This document shows, piece by piece, positions 7,076 through 15,461 of a DNA stretch of 15,597 bases; within the stretch, counting starts at the first letter, position 1; every line of letters starts with the position of its first letter. The notes under the pieces were generated by a model that was not told the DNA's origin, ran no database searches, and worked only from the letters and a program-made list of their open reading frames with translations. Position numbers and translations under genes: made by a program. Source of the stretch: RGIG5327 sp045612485 (GTDB taxonomy: Bacteria; Verrucomicrobiota; Lentisphaeria; Victivallales; UBA1829); the NCBI GenBank assembly GCA_045612485.1, contig JAZKZE010000017.1:1-15597 (forward strand). Direction: 5' to 3'.

Positions 7076-8200
7076 ATGACAAAAGAATATAAAGTAGGAA
7101 TGATCGGTTTCGGATTCATCGGCAAAGTTCACGCTTACGGTCACCTGAATATACCCATGCACTATGACCAGCAGGATTTCAGAAGCCGTATCACCCATAT
7201 CTGTACCGGTCATATCGAAACAGCACAGAAGGGTTGTGCCATGGTGGGTGCGGAACATGCGGTAACCGATTTCCGTGAGATCACAGAAAACCCCGATATC
7301 GATATTGTGGACATCTGCTCCCCCAATGATAAACATTATGAAGCCATCATGTCCGCTATCGCCCACGGCAAACATATTTACTGCGACAAACCCCTCACCC
7401 AGGAACTTTCCGACGCTCTCGCCATCCGGGAAGCACTGAAAGATTATAAAGGCATAAGCCAGATGACCTTGCAGAACCGTTTCTTCCCTGCCACCTTGCG
7501 GGCAAAACAGCTTATCGAAGAAGGGGCAATAGGCGATATCCTGGAATTCCGCGGTCAGTACCTGCACAGCGGCAGTGCCGATCCCAAAGCTCCTTTCAAA
7601 TGGAAACTTGCAGCAGGGGTGGTCAACGATCTGGGAAGCCATATCCTTGACCTTATGAACCTTCTTATCGGTCCCTTTGATTCTCTTTCCGCTGTGACCC
7701 ATATTGCGTTCCCGGAAAGACCTTCTGCCACAGAACCGGGGAAAATGGTGAAAGTTACTGCCGAAGACAATATGCTTGTTACGGTAAGACTTCCCAACGG
7801 TGCCTACGGCAACATCTCCGCCTCCAAGATCACCACCGGAGCGGAAGATGAATTCGGTTTCTCCATCCACGGTACCAAAGGAGCCTTGCGCTGGGATCCC
7901 ATGAATCTGGATAAACTTTTCTACTACGACTGTTCCGCAAAATCCGCCCCCATCGGCGGTGTGAGAGGCTGGACAGCCATCGACTGCGGTCAGAGATATG
8001 ACAAGCCTGCCGGATTCCCCACACCCAAAGCCCCCATCGGCTGGATGCGCGGTCACATGCACTGTCTTTACACCTTCCTGAAGAGTGTCCATACCGGCCA
8101 GCAGCTTGGGCCCTCTCTGGAAGACGGCGTAAAGATGCAGGAGATCCTTGCCAAAGTACAGGAATCTGCTGCCAACGGCGGTAAATGGGTGAAGATCTGA
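7076..8200 (+). CDS. Gfo/Idh/MocA family NAD(P)-dependent sugar oxidoreductase
   Basis: The 374-residue protein has an N-terminal Rossmann fold with GFGFIG (Gly11, Gly13, Gly16), CDKPLTQE with Lys105 (the family's E/D-K-P motif), and NDLGSHILD with Asp185 and His189, matching the catalytic D-x-x-x-H. These soluble enzymes oxidise or reduce a sugar hydroxyl with NAD(P); inositol, glucose and uronate derivatives are known substrates in the family. AAAGGA precedes the ATG. A 63-base AT-rich gap separates it from GH28 copy 2, with only a weak promoter candidate near 7009-7038. Together with the lactonase-like gene it suggests oxidation of a sugar to a lactone and ring opening, which is inferred. 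Confidence 0.9.
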   Translation: MTKEYKVGMIGFGFIGKVHAYGHLNIPMHYDQQDFRSRITHICTGHIETAQKGCAMVGAEHAVTDFREITENPDIDIVDICSPNDKHYEAIMSAIAHGKHIYCDKPLTQELSDALAIREALKDYKGISQMTLQNRFFPATLRAKQLIEEGAIGDILEFRGQYLHSGSADPKAPFKWKLAAGVVNDLGSHILDLMNLLIGPFDSLSAVTHIAFPERPSATEPGKMVKVTAEDNMLVTVRLPNGAYGNISASKITTGAEDEFGFSIHGTKGALRWDPMNLDKLFYYDCSAKSAPIGGVRGWTAIDCGQRYDKPAGFPTPKAPIGWMRGHMHCLYTFLKSVHTGQQLGPSLEDGVKMQEILAKVQESAANGGKWVKI

Positions 8201-8233
8201 AAAAACACAAACACATTGAAACGGGAATAAAGA

Positions 8234-9499
8234 ATGGCTGAAGAAAAGAGAAAAAAAGAGATCAACTGGAAACAGAATCTCCTTTTTACATGGATCGCCC
8301 AGCTTCTCTGTCTGGCGGGATTCGGTTCTGCGTTGCCCTTTATTCCCGTGTTCATGCGGGTAAAACTGGGAATAGAAGATCCTGCATTGCGCGGGGTATA
8401 TGTTTCCATATTCTATTTTGCCAGTATGACAAGTTTCTGTATTTGCACGCCTCTGTGGGGGATGCTTTCAGACAGATACGGCAGAAAGCTCATGCTTTTA
8501 AGAGCCAATTTCGGCGGTGCACTACTTATGCCGCTTATGGGATTATCCCCCAATATTGCCATCCTCATTATCCTGCGTTTCCTTACAAGCTGTTTTTCCG
8601 GGACGGTGACGGCGGCACAGACCCTGATCGTTTCCACCACTCCAAAGGAAAAACACGGCTTTGCCCTGGGACTTTTAAGTTCAGCTGTTTGGAGCGGAAA
8701 TGTACTTGGCTATCTTACAGGAGGAATGATCGTACACTGTTTCGGCTATACAGCCGCATTTCTCTTCTGCGGATTTATGTTCCTTGCAGGGGGATTATTG
8801 ATCCTTTTCTTTGTGCATGAAGATTTTGTTCCGCCTGTAAAAAATATCCCCCCCCTTACGGAACAGAGGGAAAAAAAGCGTTTCAAACTGCCGCAGTTGG
8901 GTTTTTCAGCAGCGGCATGGATGACCCTTTCATTGTTCCTTATGATGGCATTTTCCAGAAGGTTTGATGAAGCGTATCTTGCATTGCAGGTGGAAGCTAT
9001 TGCCGGAAAGGTCAATACGGAACTTTATACAAGTTATGTAAGTGCCGCAGCGGCGGCAGGCGGAGTGATCGCGGGAAGTCTTATCGGCTATCTTGCCGAC
9101 AGATTCTCCCCGCTGAAAGTAGCCCTGCCCTGTCTTCTGCTCTCCATACTTTTTGTACTCGGACAGGGATTTGCCCCCAGTCTTGTTGTACTGGGAATAT
9201 CCCGTTTTTTTGCTTTTATCACTGTCGGGGGACTGGAACCGGTATTTCTCAATATGCTTTCCAGAGTTTCCCCTGAAGAGAAAAGGGGACAGATCTTCGG
9301 GATGGCTTCCTCCTTCCGCAGTATAGGGATGATGATTGCCTCCCCTCTTGGCGGAGCGATCATGTATTATCTGGGGATCCGCTGTATCTATGTAACAGCG
9401 GCGGCAGGTTTTGTTTTGACCATCCCCGTATTTCTTTTAACATCAAAAATGTGCCGTAAAGCACAAAATGAAATAAAACAGAAAACATCAGTAATATAA
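8234..9499 (+). CDS. Major facilitator superfamily (MFS) transporter
   Basis: The 421-residue protein has about twelve hydrophobic segments (roughly 17-40, 53-75, 86-104, 106-124, 141-164, 171-193, then 226-242, 265-288, 294-313, 316-338, 353-378, 381-403) separated by a charged central loop at about 195-222. The loop after helix 2 has MFS motif A, GMLSDRYGRK (76-85), and a partial copy, GYLADRF (285-291), sits in the second half. It is an inner-membrane secondary transporter. As the only transporter in the cluster it is the best candidate for importing the substrate. Efflux cannot be ruled out, because MFS drug exporters share motif A. Its ribosome binding site (GGGA well upstream) is weaker than its neighbours'. 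Confidence 0.9.
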   Translation: MAEEKRKKEINWKQNLLFTWIAQLLCLAGFGSALPFIPVFMRVKLGIEDPALRGVYVSIFYFASMTSFCICTPLWGMLSDRYGRKLMLLRANFGGALLMPLMGLSPNIAILIILRFLTSCFSGTVTAAQTLIVSTTPKEKHGFALGLLSSAVWSGNVLGYLTGGMIVHCFGYTAAFLFCGFMFLAGGLLILFFVHEDFVPPVKNIPPLTEQREKKRFKLPQLGFSAAAWMTLSLFLMMAFSRRFDEAYLALQVEAIAGKVNTELYTSYVSAAAAAGGVIAGSLIGYLADRFSPLKVALPCLLLSILFVLGQGFAPSLVVLGISRFFAFITVGGLEPVFLNMLSRVSPEEKRGQIFGMASSFRSIGMMIASPLGGAIMYYLGIRCIYVTAAAGFVLTIPVFLLTSKMCRKAQNEIKQKTSVI

Positions 9500-9513
9500 A
9501 AACAAACATCTAT

Positions 9514-9529
9514 TCCCTTGAAAAAGGGA
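9514..9529 (+). promoter_or_regulatory. Small GAAA-tetraloop hairpin ahead of the ceramidase-like gene
   Basis: TCCCTT (9514-9519) and AAGGGA (9524-9529) form a 6-bp stem around a GAAA (GNRA) loop, four bases ahead of the AAGGA ribosome binding site and 14 bases before the ATG. It could mark an mRNA end or tune translation. The stem is short, so chance is possible. Confidence 0.4.
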
Positions 9530-9543
9530 GAAAGGAAGAAAAA

Positions 9544-11040
9544 ATGAACAACAAACTTCTCATCGGCTGGAGTGAAGCGGACATCACCCCTGTAACAGAC
9601 AAAAAGATCGGTCTTTACGGTCAGTACTATGTAAGACTTGCAGAAAAGATCCACTCTTCTCTGAAAGTAACTGCCGCAGCTTTCTCCTCCGGAAATGACC
9701 ATTTTCTCACCGCCGGACTGGATAATGCGGGGCTTCCCCTTGCATTCTACAAAAATGTCTGCAACAGAGTTGCCGAACTGGAAAAAGAGATCGACACAAC
9801 CAAAATTTTCCTTCATGCCATCCACACCCACAGCGCACCCTGCCTCAACCCTGAAGCAGGTCCCATCGGCAGCGATGAGATTCTGCATTGCAAAGAAAGT
9901 CTGCGGGAAGAGGACAGAGTAGATTATAATGACATCATCACTCCCGCAGAATACAGTGCTTTCGCCTGCGAAAAGGTGGCACAGGCTCTTGTGGAAGCAT
10001 GGCACAACAGAAAAGAAGGCGGTATCGGACGGGCTTTCGGCAATGCCAGAATAGGTCACTGCCGCAGAGCTGTCTTCTCCGACAATACTGCTGAAATGTA
10101 CGGTGATACCACAAGACGGGATTATGTGGGAATGGAAGCCGGGGAAGATTCCGGTGTGGATATGCTCTTCACCTTCGATAAGGAAGGGAAAAAGACCGGA
10201 CTTATCCTCAATGTAGCCTGTCCCTCCCAGGTGATGGAATCCACCTACTCTCTTTCCTCCGACTTTGCCGGGGCAACAAGAGAAAAATTGCAGAAGGAAT
10301 TTGGAAGTGACTTCCGTATGATCTATGAGATCAGTCCTGCCGGATGCCAGAGTCCCCGTGACCTTGTGCGTCACTATGTAACCGAACCTGACTTCTGGCA
10401 CGCTGACGGTGTGGAAGAGCTTTCCAACCGTCTGGTCTATTCTGTGACAACTGCCAAAGTGGAAAAAATCGATTATGAACCTGTTTTCAAGAGCGAACAA
10501 AAGATCGTTTCCCTTCCCCGCAGACGTGCCTCCTATCAGGATTATATCAAGGCAAAAGCGGAATTGGAACGCCTGACTTCCATCATGCCTGAAAAAGAAG
10601 CCTTTATCGCTTTCTGCGATGAAACACACGCCAATGAAAGACTGGACGGTCACGGCCCCTACGATGACAAGAAACATCATTTCTCCCTCATCAAGATCGA
10701 AAAAGCTGTACTTGCACGTTATGAAAATCAGGATGAAACTCCTTTCCTCACCTTCCCCATGAATGTGATCCGTATGGGAGATATCGCCATTGCCACCAAC
10801 CCCTTTGAACTTTATCTCTACTTCGGTCAGATCATCAAGGCACGCAGTAAAGCCACCCAGACCTTCCTTGTGCAGCTGTGCAACGGTGCCTCCATCCATG
10901 CCGGTTATCTGCCCAGCCCCGACGGGGAAAAATTCGGCGGTTACGGCGGATTGATCGTAAATGGTCAGGTGGGTTCCGACGGCGGTTACAAACTTTGTGA
11001 CGATACTGTGGAAGCCATCAACAAGATGTTTGAGGACTGA
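9544..11040 (+). CDS. Ceramidase-N-terminal-like protein of unknown function, paralog 1
   Basis: The 498-residue product resembles the neutral/alkaline non-lysosomal ceramidase N-terminal family: a start of LLIGWSEADITP, then HAIHTHSAP with His94 and His96 as likely zinc ligands. Near the C-terminus, Glu422 in NPFEL and Tyr467 in GGYGG fit the other ligands of characterised ceramidases. The site where relatives usually show a His after ALA/AC reads VACPSQ (224-229), with no His. There is no signal peptide, and a lipid substrate is unlikely in a cytoplasmic sugar operon, so ceramidase activity should not be assumed. AAGGA precedes the ATG. It lies four bases from its paralog. A metal-dependent amidase or esterase acting on a modified sugar is one guess. 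Confidence 0.75.
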   Translation: MNNKLLIGWSEADITPVTDKKIGLYGQYYVRLAEKIHSSLKVTAAAFSSGNDHFLTAGLDNAGLPLAFYKNVCNRVAELEKEIDTTKIFLHAIHTHSAPCLNPEAGPIGSDEILHCKESLREEDRVDYNDIITPAEYSAFACEKVAQALVEAWHNRKEGGIGRAFGNARIGHCRRAVFSDNTAEMYGDTTRRDYVGMEAGEDSGVDMLFTFDKEGKKTGLILNVACPSQVMESTYSLSSDFAGATREKLQKEFGSDFRMIYEISPAGCQSPRDLVRHYVTEPDFWHADGVEELSNRLVYSVTTAKVEKIDYEPVFKSEQKIVSLPRRRASYQDYIKAKAELERLTSIMPEKEAFIAFCDETHANERLDGHGPYDDKKHHFSLIKIEKAVLARYENQDETPFLTFPMNVIRMGDIAIATNPFELYLYFGQIIKARSKATQTFLVQLCNGASIHAGYLPSPDGEKFGGYGGLIVNGQVGSDGGYKLCDDTVEAINKMFED

Positions 11041-11044
11041 TCCA

Positions 11045-12508
11045 ATGCGTGATATACTTATCGGTTGGAGTGAAGCAGACATTACGCCGCCGATGGATAA
11101 AAAGGTAGCATTGTACGGGCAGTATTATGCCCGTAATGCTGCCGGCATCCATTCCCGGCTGAAAACTGTTGCCGCCGCCTTTGATTCCGGAGAGGAGCAA
11201 TTTATTACCGCCTCTCTGGATCTGGTGAACTTCCAGCAGGATTTCCACCGGAAGATCCGGGAGAAAGTTGCATCAATCGAACCGGAGATCCAGCCGGAAA
11301 AGGTATTTTTGAATGCCATTCACACCCACAACGGCCCTTCCGCCACACCTGTGGGACTTTCCGATATCTGGCGGGAACGGGATACAGACACCCTTTCTCC
11401 TGCGGATTATGTGGAATTTGTGATCCCGGTGATTGCGGAGAATATCGTAAAAGCATGGCGCAGCCGTAAAAAAGGCGGTATCATGCGTGCCTTCGGCAAC
11501 GCCAGAATAGGTCATTGCCGCAGAGCGGTTTACAGTAACGGCAAAGCAGAAATGTATGGAGACACCACAAGACGGGATTTTGTAGGTATGGAAGCCGGGG
11601 AAGATTCCGGAGTGGATATACTTTTCACCCTTGATGAAGAGGGGAAAAAGACGGGGATGTTCCTGAATGTGGCGTGTCCCTCCCAGGTGATGGAGGCTAC
11701 TTATGTTATCTCTTCCGACTTTGCCGGAAGAACAAGGGAACTCATGAAAGAGGAATACGGAAACGATTTCTGTATGATCTATCAGATCTCACCTGCCGGA
11801 TGCCAGAGTCCCCGTGACCTTGTGCGTCATTATGCAACTGAACCCGACTTCTGGCACGCGGACGGCGTGGAAAAGGTTGCCGGCCGCCTGATGCAGGCAG
11901 TGAAAAGTGCCGATTGTTATGAAGCGGATTATTCTCCCGTTCTCAAACACACTTCTCTGCATGTGAAACTTCCCCGCAGACGTGCCTCCTATGAGGATTA
12001 TATCAAAGCAAAAGCGGAATTGGCACGTCTTACTGCCATTATGTCTGAAAAGGAAGCCTTTGCGGCATTCTGTGCGGAAACCCATGCCAATGAAAAGATC
12101 GACGGCCCCGGTCCTTATGACAGCAAACTGCATCATTTTGTCCTTATCAAAAATGAACAGGCTGTGATCAACCGTTATGAAGAACAGGATAAAGATCCTT
12201 TTCTGGGCTTCGATATGAATGTAGTGCGTCTGGGTGATATTGCCATGGCAAGCAATCCCTTTGAACTCTACCTCTATTATGGTCAGATGATCAAGGCACG
12301 CAGTAAAGCTGTCCAGACTTTCCTTGTGCAGCTGGCGGCAGGCGGCGATCATCCTTCCGGTTATCTGCCCAGTCCCGACGGGGAAAAGTTCGGCGGTTAC
12401 GGCGGGCTCATCATCAATGGTCAGGTAGGTTCCGATGGCGGTTACCTCCTTGTGGATATCACCGTGGAAGAGATCAATAAACTATTTGATGAAAAAGGAT
12501 CCTTATGA
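11045..12508 (+). CDS. Ceramidase-N-terminal-like protein of unknown function, paralog 2
   Basis: I chose the ATG at 11045 (GAGGA about eight bases ahead) rather than the frame start at 10961, which would run 80 bases into the previous gene; this gives 487 residues. It is a tandem duplicate of the preceding gene, nearly the same from about residue 150 to the end but clearly diverged in the first third. His93/His95 appear as HTHN instead of HTHS, and about 11 residues are missing just after that motif. The VACPSQ site (Cys211) is shared. Its stop overlaps the kinase start as ATGA, indicating translational coupling. The two copies probably act on related but different substrates, or as a pair. 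Confidence 0.75.
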   Translation: MRDILIGWSEADITPPMDKKVALYGQYYARNAAGIHSRLKTVAAAFDSGEEQFITASLDLVNFQQDFHRKIREKVASIEPEIQPEKVFLNAIHTHNGPSATPVGLSDIWRERDTDTLSPADYVEFVIPVIAENIVKAWRSRKKGGIMRAFGNARIGHCRRAVYSNGKAEMYGDTTRRDFVGMEAGEDSGVDILFTLDEEGKKTGMFLNVACPSQVMEATYVISSDFAGRTRELMKEEYGNDFCMIYQISPAGCQSPRDLVRHYATEPDFWHADGVEKVAGRLMQAVKSADCYEADYSPVLKHTSLHVKLPRRRASYEDYIKAKAELARLTAIMSEKEAFAAFCAETHANEKIDGPGPYDSKLHHFVLIKNEQAVINRYEEQDKDPFLGFDMNVVRLGDIAMASNPFELYLYYGQMIKARSKAVQTFLVQLAAGGDHPSGYLPSPDGEKFGGYGGLIINGQVGSDGGYLLVDITVEEINKLFDEKGSL

Positions 12509-13977
12509 GTTACTATCTGGGAATCGACATAGGTACGACCGGAGTAAAAGCTGTTCTTTTCGATGAGAACGGTATTCCTGCGGGGACCGGACTTTCGGAA
12601 TATACTCTTGAAACTCCCTCTCCCGACATTGTGGAACTGGATCCGGCAATTTACTGGGAATCCACCAAAGAAGCTCTCGCCATGGCAGTGGCAAAAGCAA
12701 AGTGTGATCCGGCAGAAATCGTTTCTGCCGGGATCACAGGTCAGGCGGAAACGCTTGTCTATCTGGATAAGGAAGGCAATCCCGCAAGAAAAGCGGTGGT
12801 ATGGCTGGATAACCGTGCCGGAGAGGAAGCGGAAATATTGAAGGAAAAGTTTACATCTGAAGAACTTTTCCGTATGTCCGGTCAGACAGATATGCTTCCC
12901 TGCTGGCCCGCCGCAAAGATCCTGCACCTCAAACGCCATGAGGAAAAAGTTTTTGCTTCCACAGCAAAATATCTTATGGTGGAGGATTATATTTTGTGGC
13001 GTCTTACAGGGGAATTTGCCACCTGCCGGGGGATGCTGCCCTCTACGGAATATTATGACATCCGTACAGCTTCCTGGTATGCTCCCATGCTGGAGTTTCT
13101 GGGGATCACGGAAGAAAATCTCCCCCGCCTTACGGATGCAGGGGAATGTGCCGGGATCGTGAAAGAAAATGATTCTCTGCTTCCTGCCGGATGTGTTGTT
13201 ACCTTGTGTCCCATCGACCATGTATGCGGCAATCTGGGCAGCGGATGCTGTGAAAACGGTATGATTTCGGAAACAACCGGCTGTACGCTTGCTTTATGCG
13301 CTCCTTTTGACCATATCGTTTATGATGAAGCAAAACAGGTAAGCACTTATCTGGGCGGTAAGAAGGGGTCTTTTGTACTGCTGCCCTGGGCGCCCACCGC
13401 AGGAATGCTTCTCAAATATTTCCGGGATAATTTTGCTTCCGATCTGGACTATAAGGAATTTGACGCTCAGGCGGCAAAAATAAATGCCGGAAGTGACGGA
13501 CTGATCATCCTCCCCCACATGGCGGGAGCGGTCTCCCCGGACTGCAATCCGGACGCAAGAGGGGTGCTGTACGGTCTTACTTTGGCCCATACAAAAGGAC
13601 ATATAGCAAGAGCGTGCATGGAAAGTATCGCCTATCTTCTGAGAGATAATCTGGAGGCAATGAAAAAGGCGGGGCTTACGGTAAAGGAATTACGCAGTTT
13701 GGGCGGCGCATCCAAAAGCAAACTCTGGTTGCAGATCAAAGCGGATGTACTCAATGTACCTGTTACTGTTACCGAATGTGCCGAAGCCACCAGTCTGGGA
13801 GCCGCTATTTTCGGAGCAGTTGCCGCAAACGTCTTCTCCTCTCCTGCCGAAGGGGTGGAAAAGATGGTGAAGAAGGGGGAAACCATTTATCCCTCAAAAG
13901 ATGTGGAAATGTATGAAAAATGTTTTGCAAAATACAAAACAGTCAATTCTCTTCTCATGCCCACATTCGGAAAATGA
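12505..13977 (+). CDS. FGGY family carbohydrate kinase (xylulokinase-like)
   Basis: The 490-residue protein has the two-domain FGGY layout. GIDIGTTGVKAVLFD with Asp8 starts the first actin-like domain, and VVWLDNRAGEEAE and EDYILWRLTGEF are family blocks. Asp238 in PIDHVCGNLG is the likely catalytic base. The ATP-binding half has GGASKSKLWLQIKADVLN and SLGAAIFGAV. Such kinases phosphorylate a ketose or polyol with ATP in the cytoplasm. Xylulokinases usually have GQMHG where this protein has GQAETL, so the sugar is probably not plain xylulose. The start is coupled to the preceding gene by a four-base overlap, and the isomerase follows, forming the usual isomerase-kinase pair. Confidence 0.9.
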   Translation: MSYYLGIDIGTTGVKAVLFDENGIPAGTGLSEYTLETPSPDIVELDPAIYWESTKEALAMAVAKAKCDPAEIVSAGITGQAETLVYLDKEGNPARKAVVWLDNRAGEEAEILKEKFTSEELFRMSGQTDMLPCWPAAKILHLKRHEEKVFASTAKYLMVEDYILWRLTGEFATCRGMLPSTEYYDIRTASWYAPMLEFLGITEENLPRLTDAGECAGIVKENDSLLPAGCVVTLCPIDHVCGNLGSGCCENGMISETTGCTLALCAPFDHIVYDEAKQVSTYLGGKKGSFVLLPWAPTAGMLLKYFRDNFASDLDYKEFDAQAAKINAGSDGLIILPHMAGAVSPDCNPDARGVLYGLTLAHTKGHIARACMESIAYLLRDNLEAMKKAGLTVKELRSLGGASKSKLWLQIKADVLNVPVTVTECAEATSLGAAIFGAVAANVFSSPAEGVEKMVKKGETIYPSKDVEMYEKCFAKYKTVNSLLMPTFGK

Positions 13978-14013
13978 AAACAAAATGCAAATATAAAAAC
14001 AACGGAGAAAAAA

Positions 14014-15384
14014 ATGAGAAAAATCAAAGCCGGTTTCGTAGGTTTCGGAGAGGTGAATACTCCTCCTGAATTTATTGTGGAACGCTGCCGTGTGGCGGCA
14101 GATGAACTTATCAAACGGGGTGTGGAACTTTTTGAAACTGCTCCCGTAAGTGATGATCCTGAAGGAAAAAATGTTGAAAGAGCCGTAAAGGAACTTTCCG
14201 CCGCAGGGGATTTTGATGCATTGGTCGTCTGTGTCGCCGGGTGGATCCCCACATGGGCTGTCATCAAAACCATCGAACCCTTCAAACACAAACCCATGCT
14301 TCTGTGGGGCTTGAGCGGCTGGCGCGCAGACGGTCACTTTGTGACAACTGCCGATCAGGCAGGAACTACAGCATTGCGCAAACCTATGGAAGATATGGGA
14401 TTCAACTTCAAATATCTGGTGAATTTCAAAGATTCCGCCCCCAGATATGATGAAGCAGTCACCTTCCTTGCCGCCTGCCGCGCCGCCTCCATGATGAATG
14501 AGGCGAAAATCGGGATGGCAGGATATAGAGACATGCGCCTTTACGGTACACTTTATGATGGTTCCGCCCTGAAAAGTGCCATCGGAGCAGAGATCGAACA
14601 CTTTGATCTTCTCGAGATCAAAGAACTTATGGAAAATCTTTCTGCCAACGATATTGCCGCTGGAGCAGATCATATCAATAAGGAATGGGATTTTGTGAAG
14701 GCTCCGCAGGAAGGAACTGTGGAAAATTCTGTGAAGGTGGCTCTTGCCTTTATGGAAAAGATCAAAGAACGCTCCTATGATGCCTTCTCCTTCTGCGATG
14801 TGGACGGCGTAAAGAAACTTCTGAAATTCGCCCCCGCAGGAGCCATGACTCTTCTGCATGATAAAATGGATATCCCCACCGTTCCGGAAAACGATTCTTA
14901 CGGAGCTGTCACCCAGCTCATCGTAAAATATCTTACCGGAAAGAGTCCTGCTTATCTGGAATTCTATGAATTCACAGAAAAATCCGCCCTTATGGGAGTA
15001 CCGGATTATGTACCATCCTCCATTGTGGACGGCAAGGTAACGGTCATGCCCAATGCTTTCGGTTCTTTCGGGGAAGGCTTGCTGAATGTTTCCAAACTGA
15101 AGACCGGTATGGTTACCATTGCCCGTCTGACCAGTGTGGATGGCATTTTCACCATTCATACTGCGCTTGGTACTGCAAAGACTCCTGAAAAATGGGAAGA
15201 AGCCGGATGGACACCGCCAGCTCCCCAGCTGCCCAGTCTGGAAGTTGTCTTTGACTTCCCTTCTGAAAACTTCATTCAGGATGTAATGGGTCAGCACTAC
15301 ATTATTTCTTACGGCGACAACAGAGATCTCATCAGAGAATTCTGTGCTGTAAAAGGGATTTGCTATCTGGAAGCAGAAGCCTGA
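14014..15384 (+). CDS. L-fucose/L-arabinose isomerase-like protein
   Basis: The 456-residue product resembles the FucI/AraA-like isomerase group: a Rossmann-like N-terminal domain (KAGFVGFGEVNTPPE, DALVVCVAGWIPTW), a middle domain, and a C-terminal domain with PENDSYG (Asp294) and QHYIISYGD (His428), which fit the Asp and His metal ligands of L-fucose isomerase. Asp262 or Asp264 in FCDVDG may stand in for the metal-binding Glu. It is shorter than E. coli FucI (about 590 residues), as is common in the uncharacterised relatives. These enzymes interconvert aldoses and ketoses with Mn2+. CGGAG precedes the ATG. It is the last gene of the run, followed directly by a terminator. Confidence 0.82.
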   Translation: MRKIKAGFVGFGEVNTPPEFIVERCRVAADELIKRGVELFETAPVSDDPEGKNVERAVKELSAAGDFDALVVCVAGWIPTWAVIKTIEPFKHKPMLLWGLSGWRADGHFVTTADQAGTTALRKPMEDMGFNFKYLVNFKDSAPRYDEAVTFLAACRAASMMNEAKIGMAGYRDMRLYGTLYDGSALKSAIGAEIEHFDLLEIKELMENLSANDIAAGADHINKEWDFVKAPQEGTVENSVKVALAFMEKIKERSYDAFSFCDVDGVKKLLKFAPAGAMTLLHDKMDIPTVPENDSYGAVTQLIVKYLTGKSPAYLEFYEFTEKSALMGVPDYVPSSIVDGKVTVMPNAFGSFGEGLLNVSKLKTGMVTIARLTSVDGIFTIHTALGTAKTPEKWEEAGWTPPAPQLPSLEVVFDFPSENFIQDVMGQHYIISYGDNRDLIREFCAVKGICYLEAEA

Positions 15385-15396
15385 AAATAATTTTAT

Positions 15397-15441
15397 CCGG
15401 AAGCGGGAAAAAGCCGTTTTTTCCCCATCCGGTCTTTTTTT
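15397..15441 (+). terminator. Rho-independent terminator of the sugar cluster
   Basis: CCGGA (15397-15401) pairs with TCCGG (15428-15432), enclosing GGGAAAAA (15405-15412) paired with TTTTTCCC and a short loop. A T-rich tail (15433-15441) follows. It begins 12 bases after the isomerase stop and cleanly ends the plus-strand run. Confidence 0.88.
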
Positions 15442-15461
15442 CTCCAAAAACAATGCAAAAA

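Noticed and set aside
10961..11044. Upstream start for the second ceramidase-like gene
   Set aside because: It runs 80 bases into the conserved end of the first paralog; the ATG at 11045 aligns with the start of the first paralog and has its own GAGGA.
9388..11082. Long minus-strand open frame of 564 codons opposite the ceramidase-like gene, and similar ones at 13894-15483, 2037-3344, 4492-5694 and 898-1785
   Set aside because: They lie opposite clear conserved genes, show no family motifs, and are rich in Phe, His, Gly and Cys. They arise because the plus-strand genes rarely use TTA, CTA or TCA codons.
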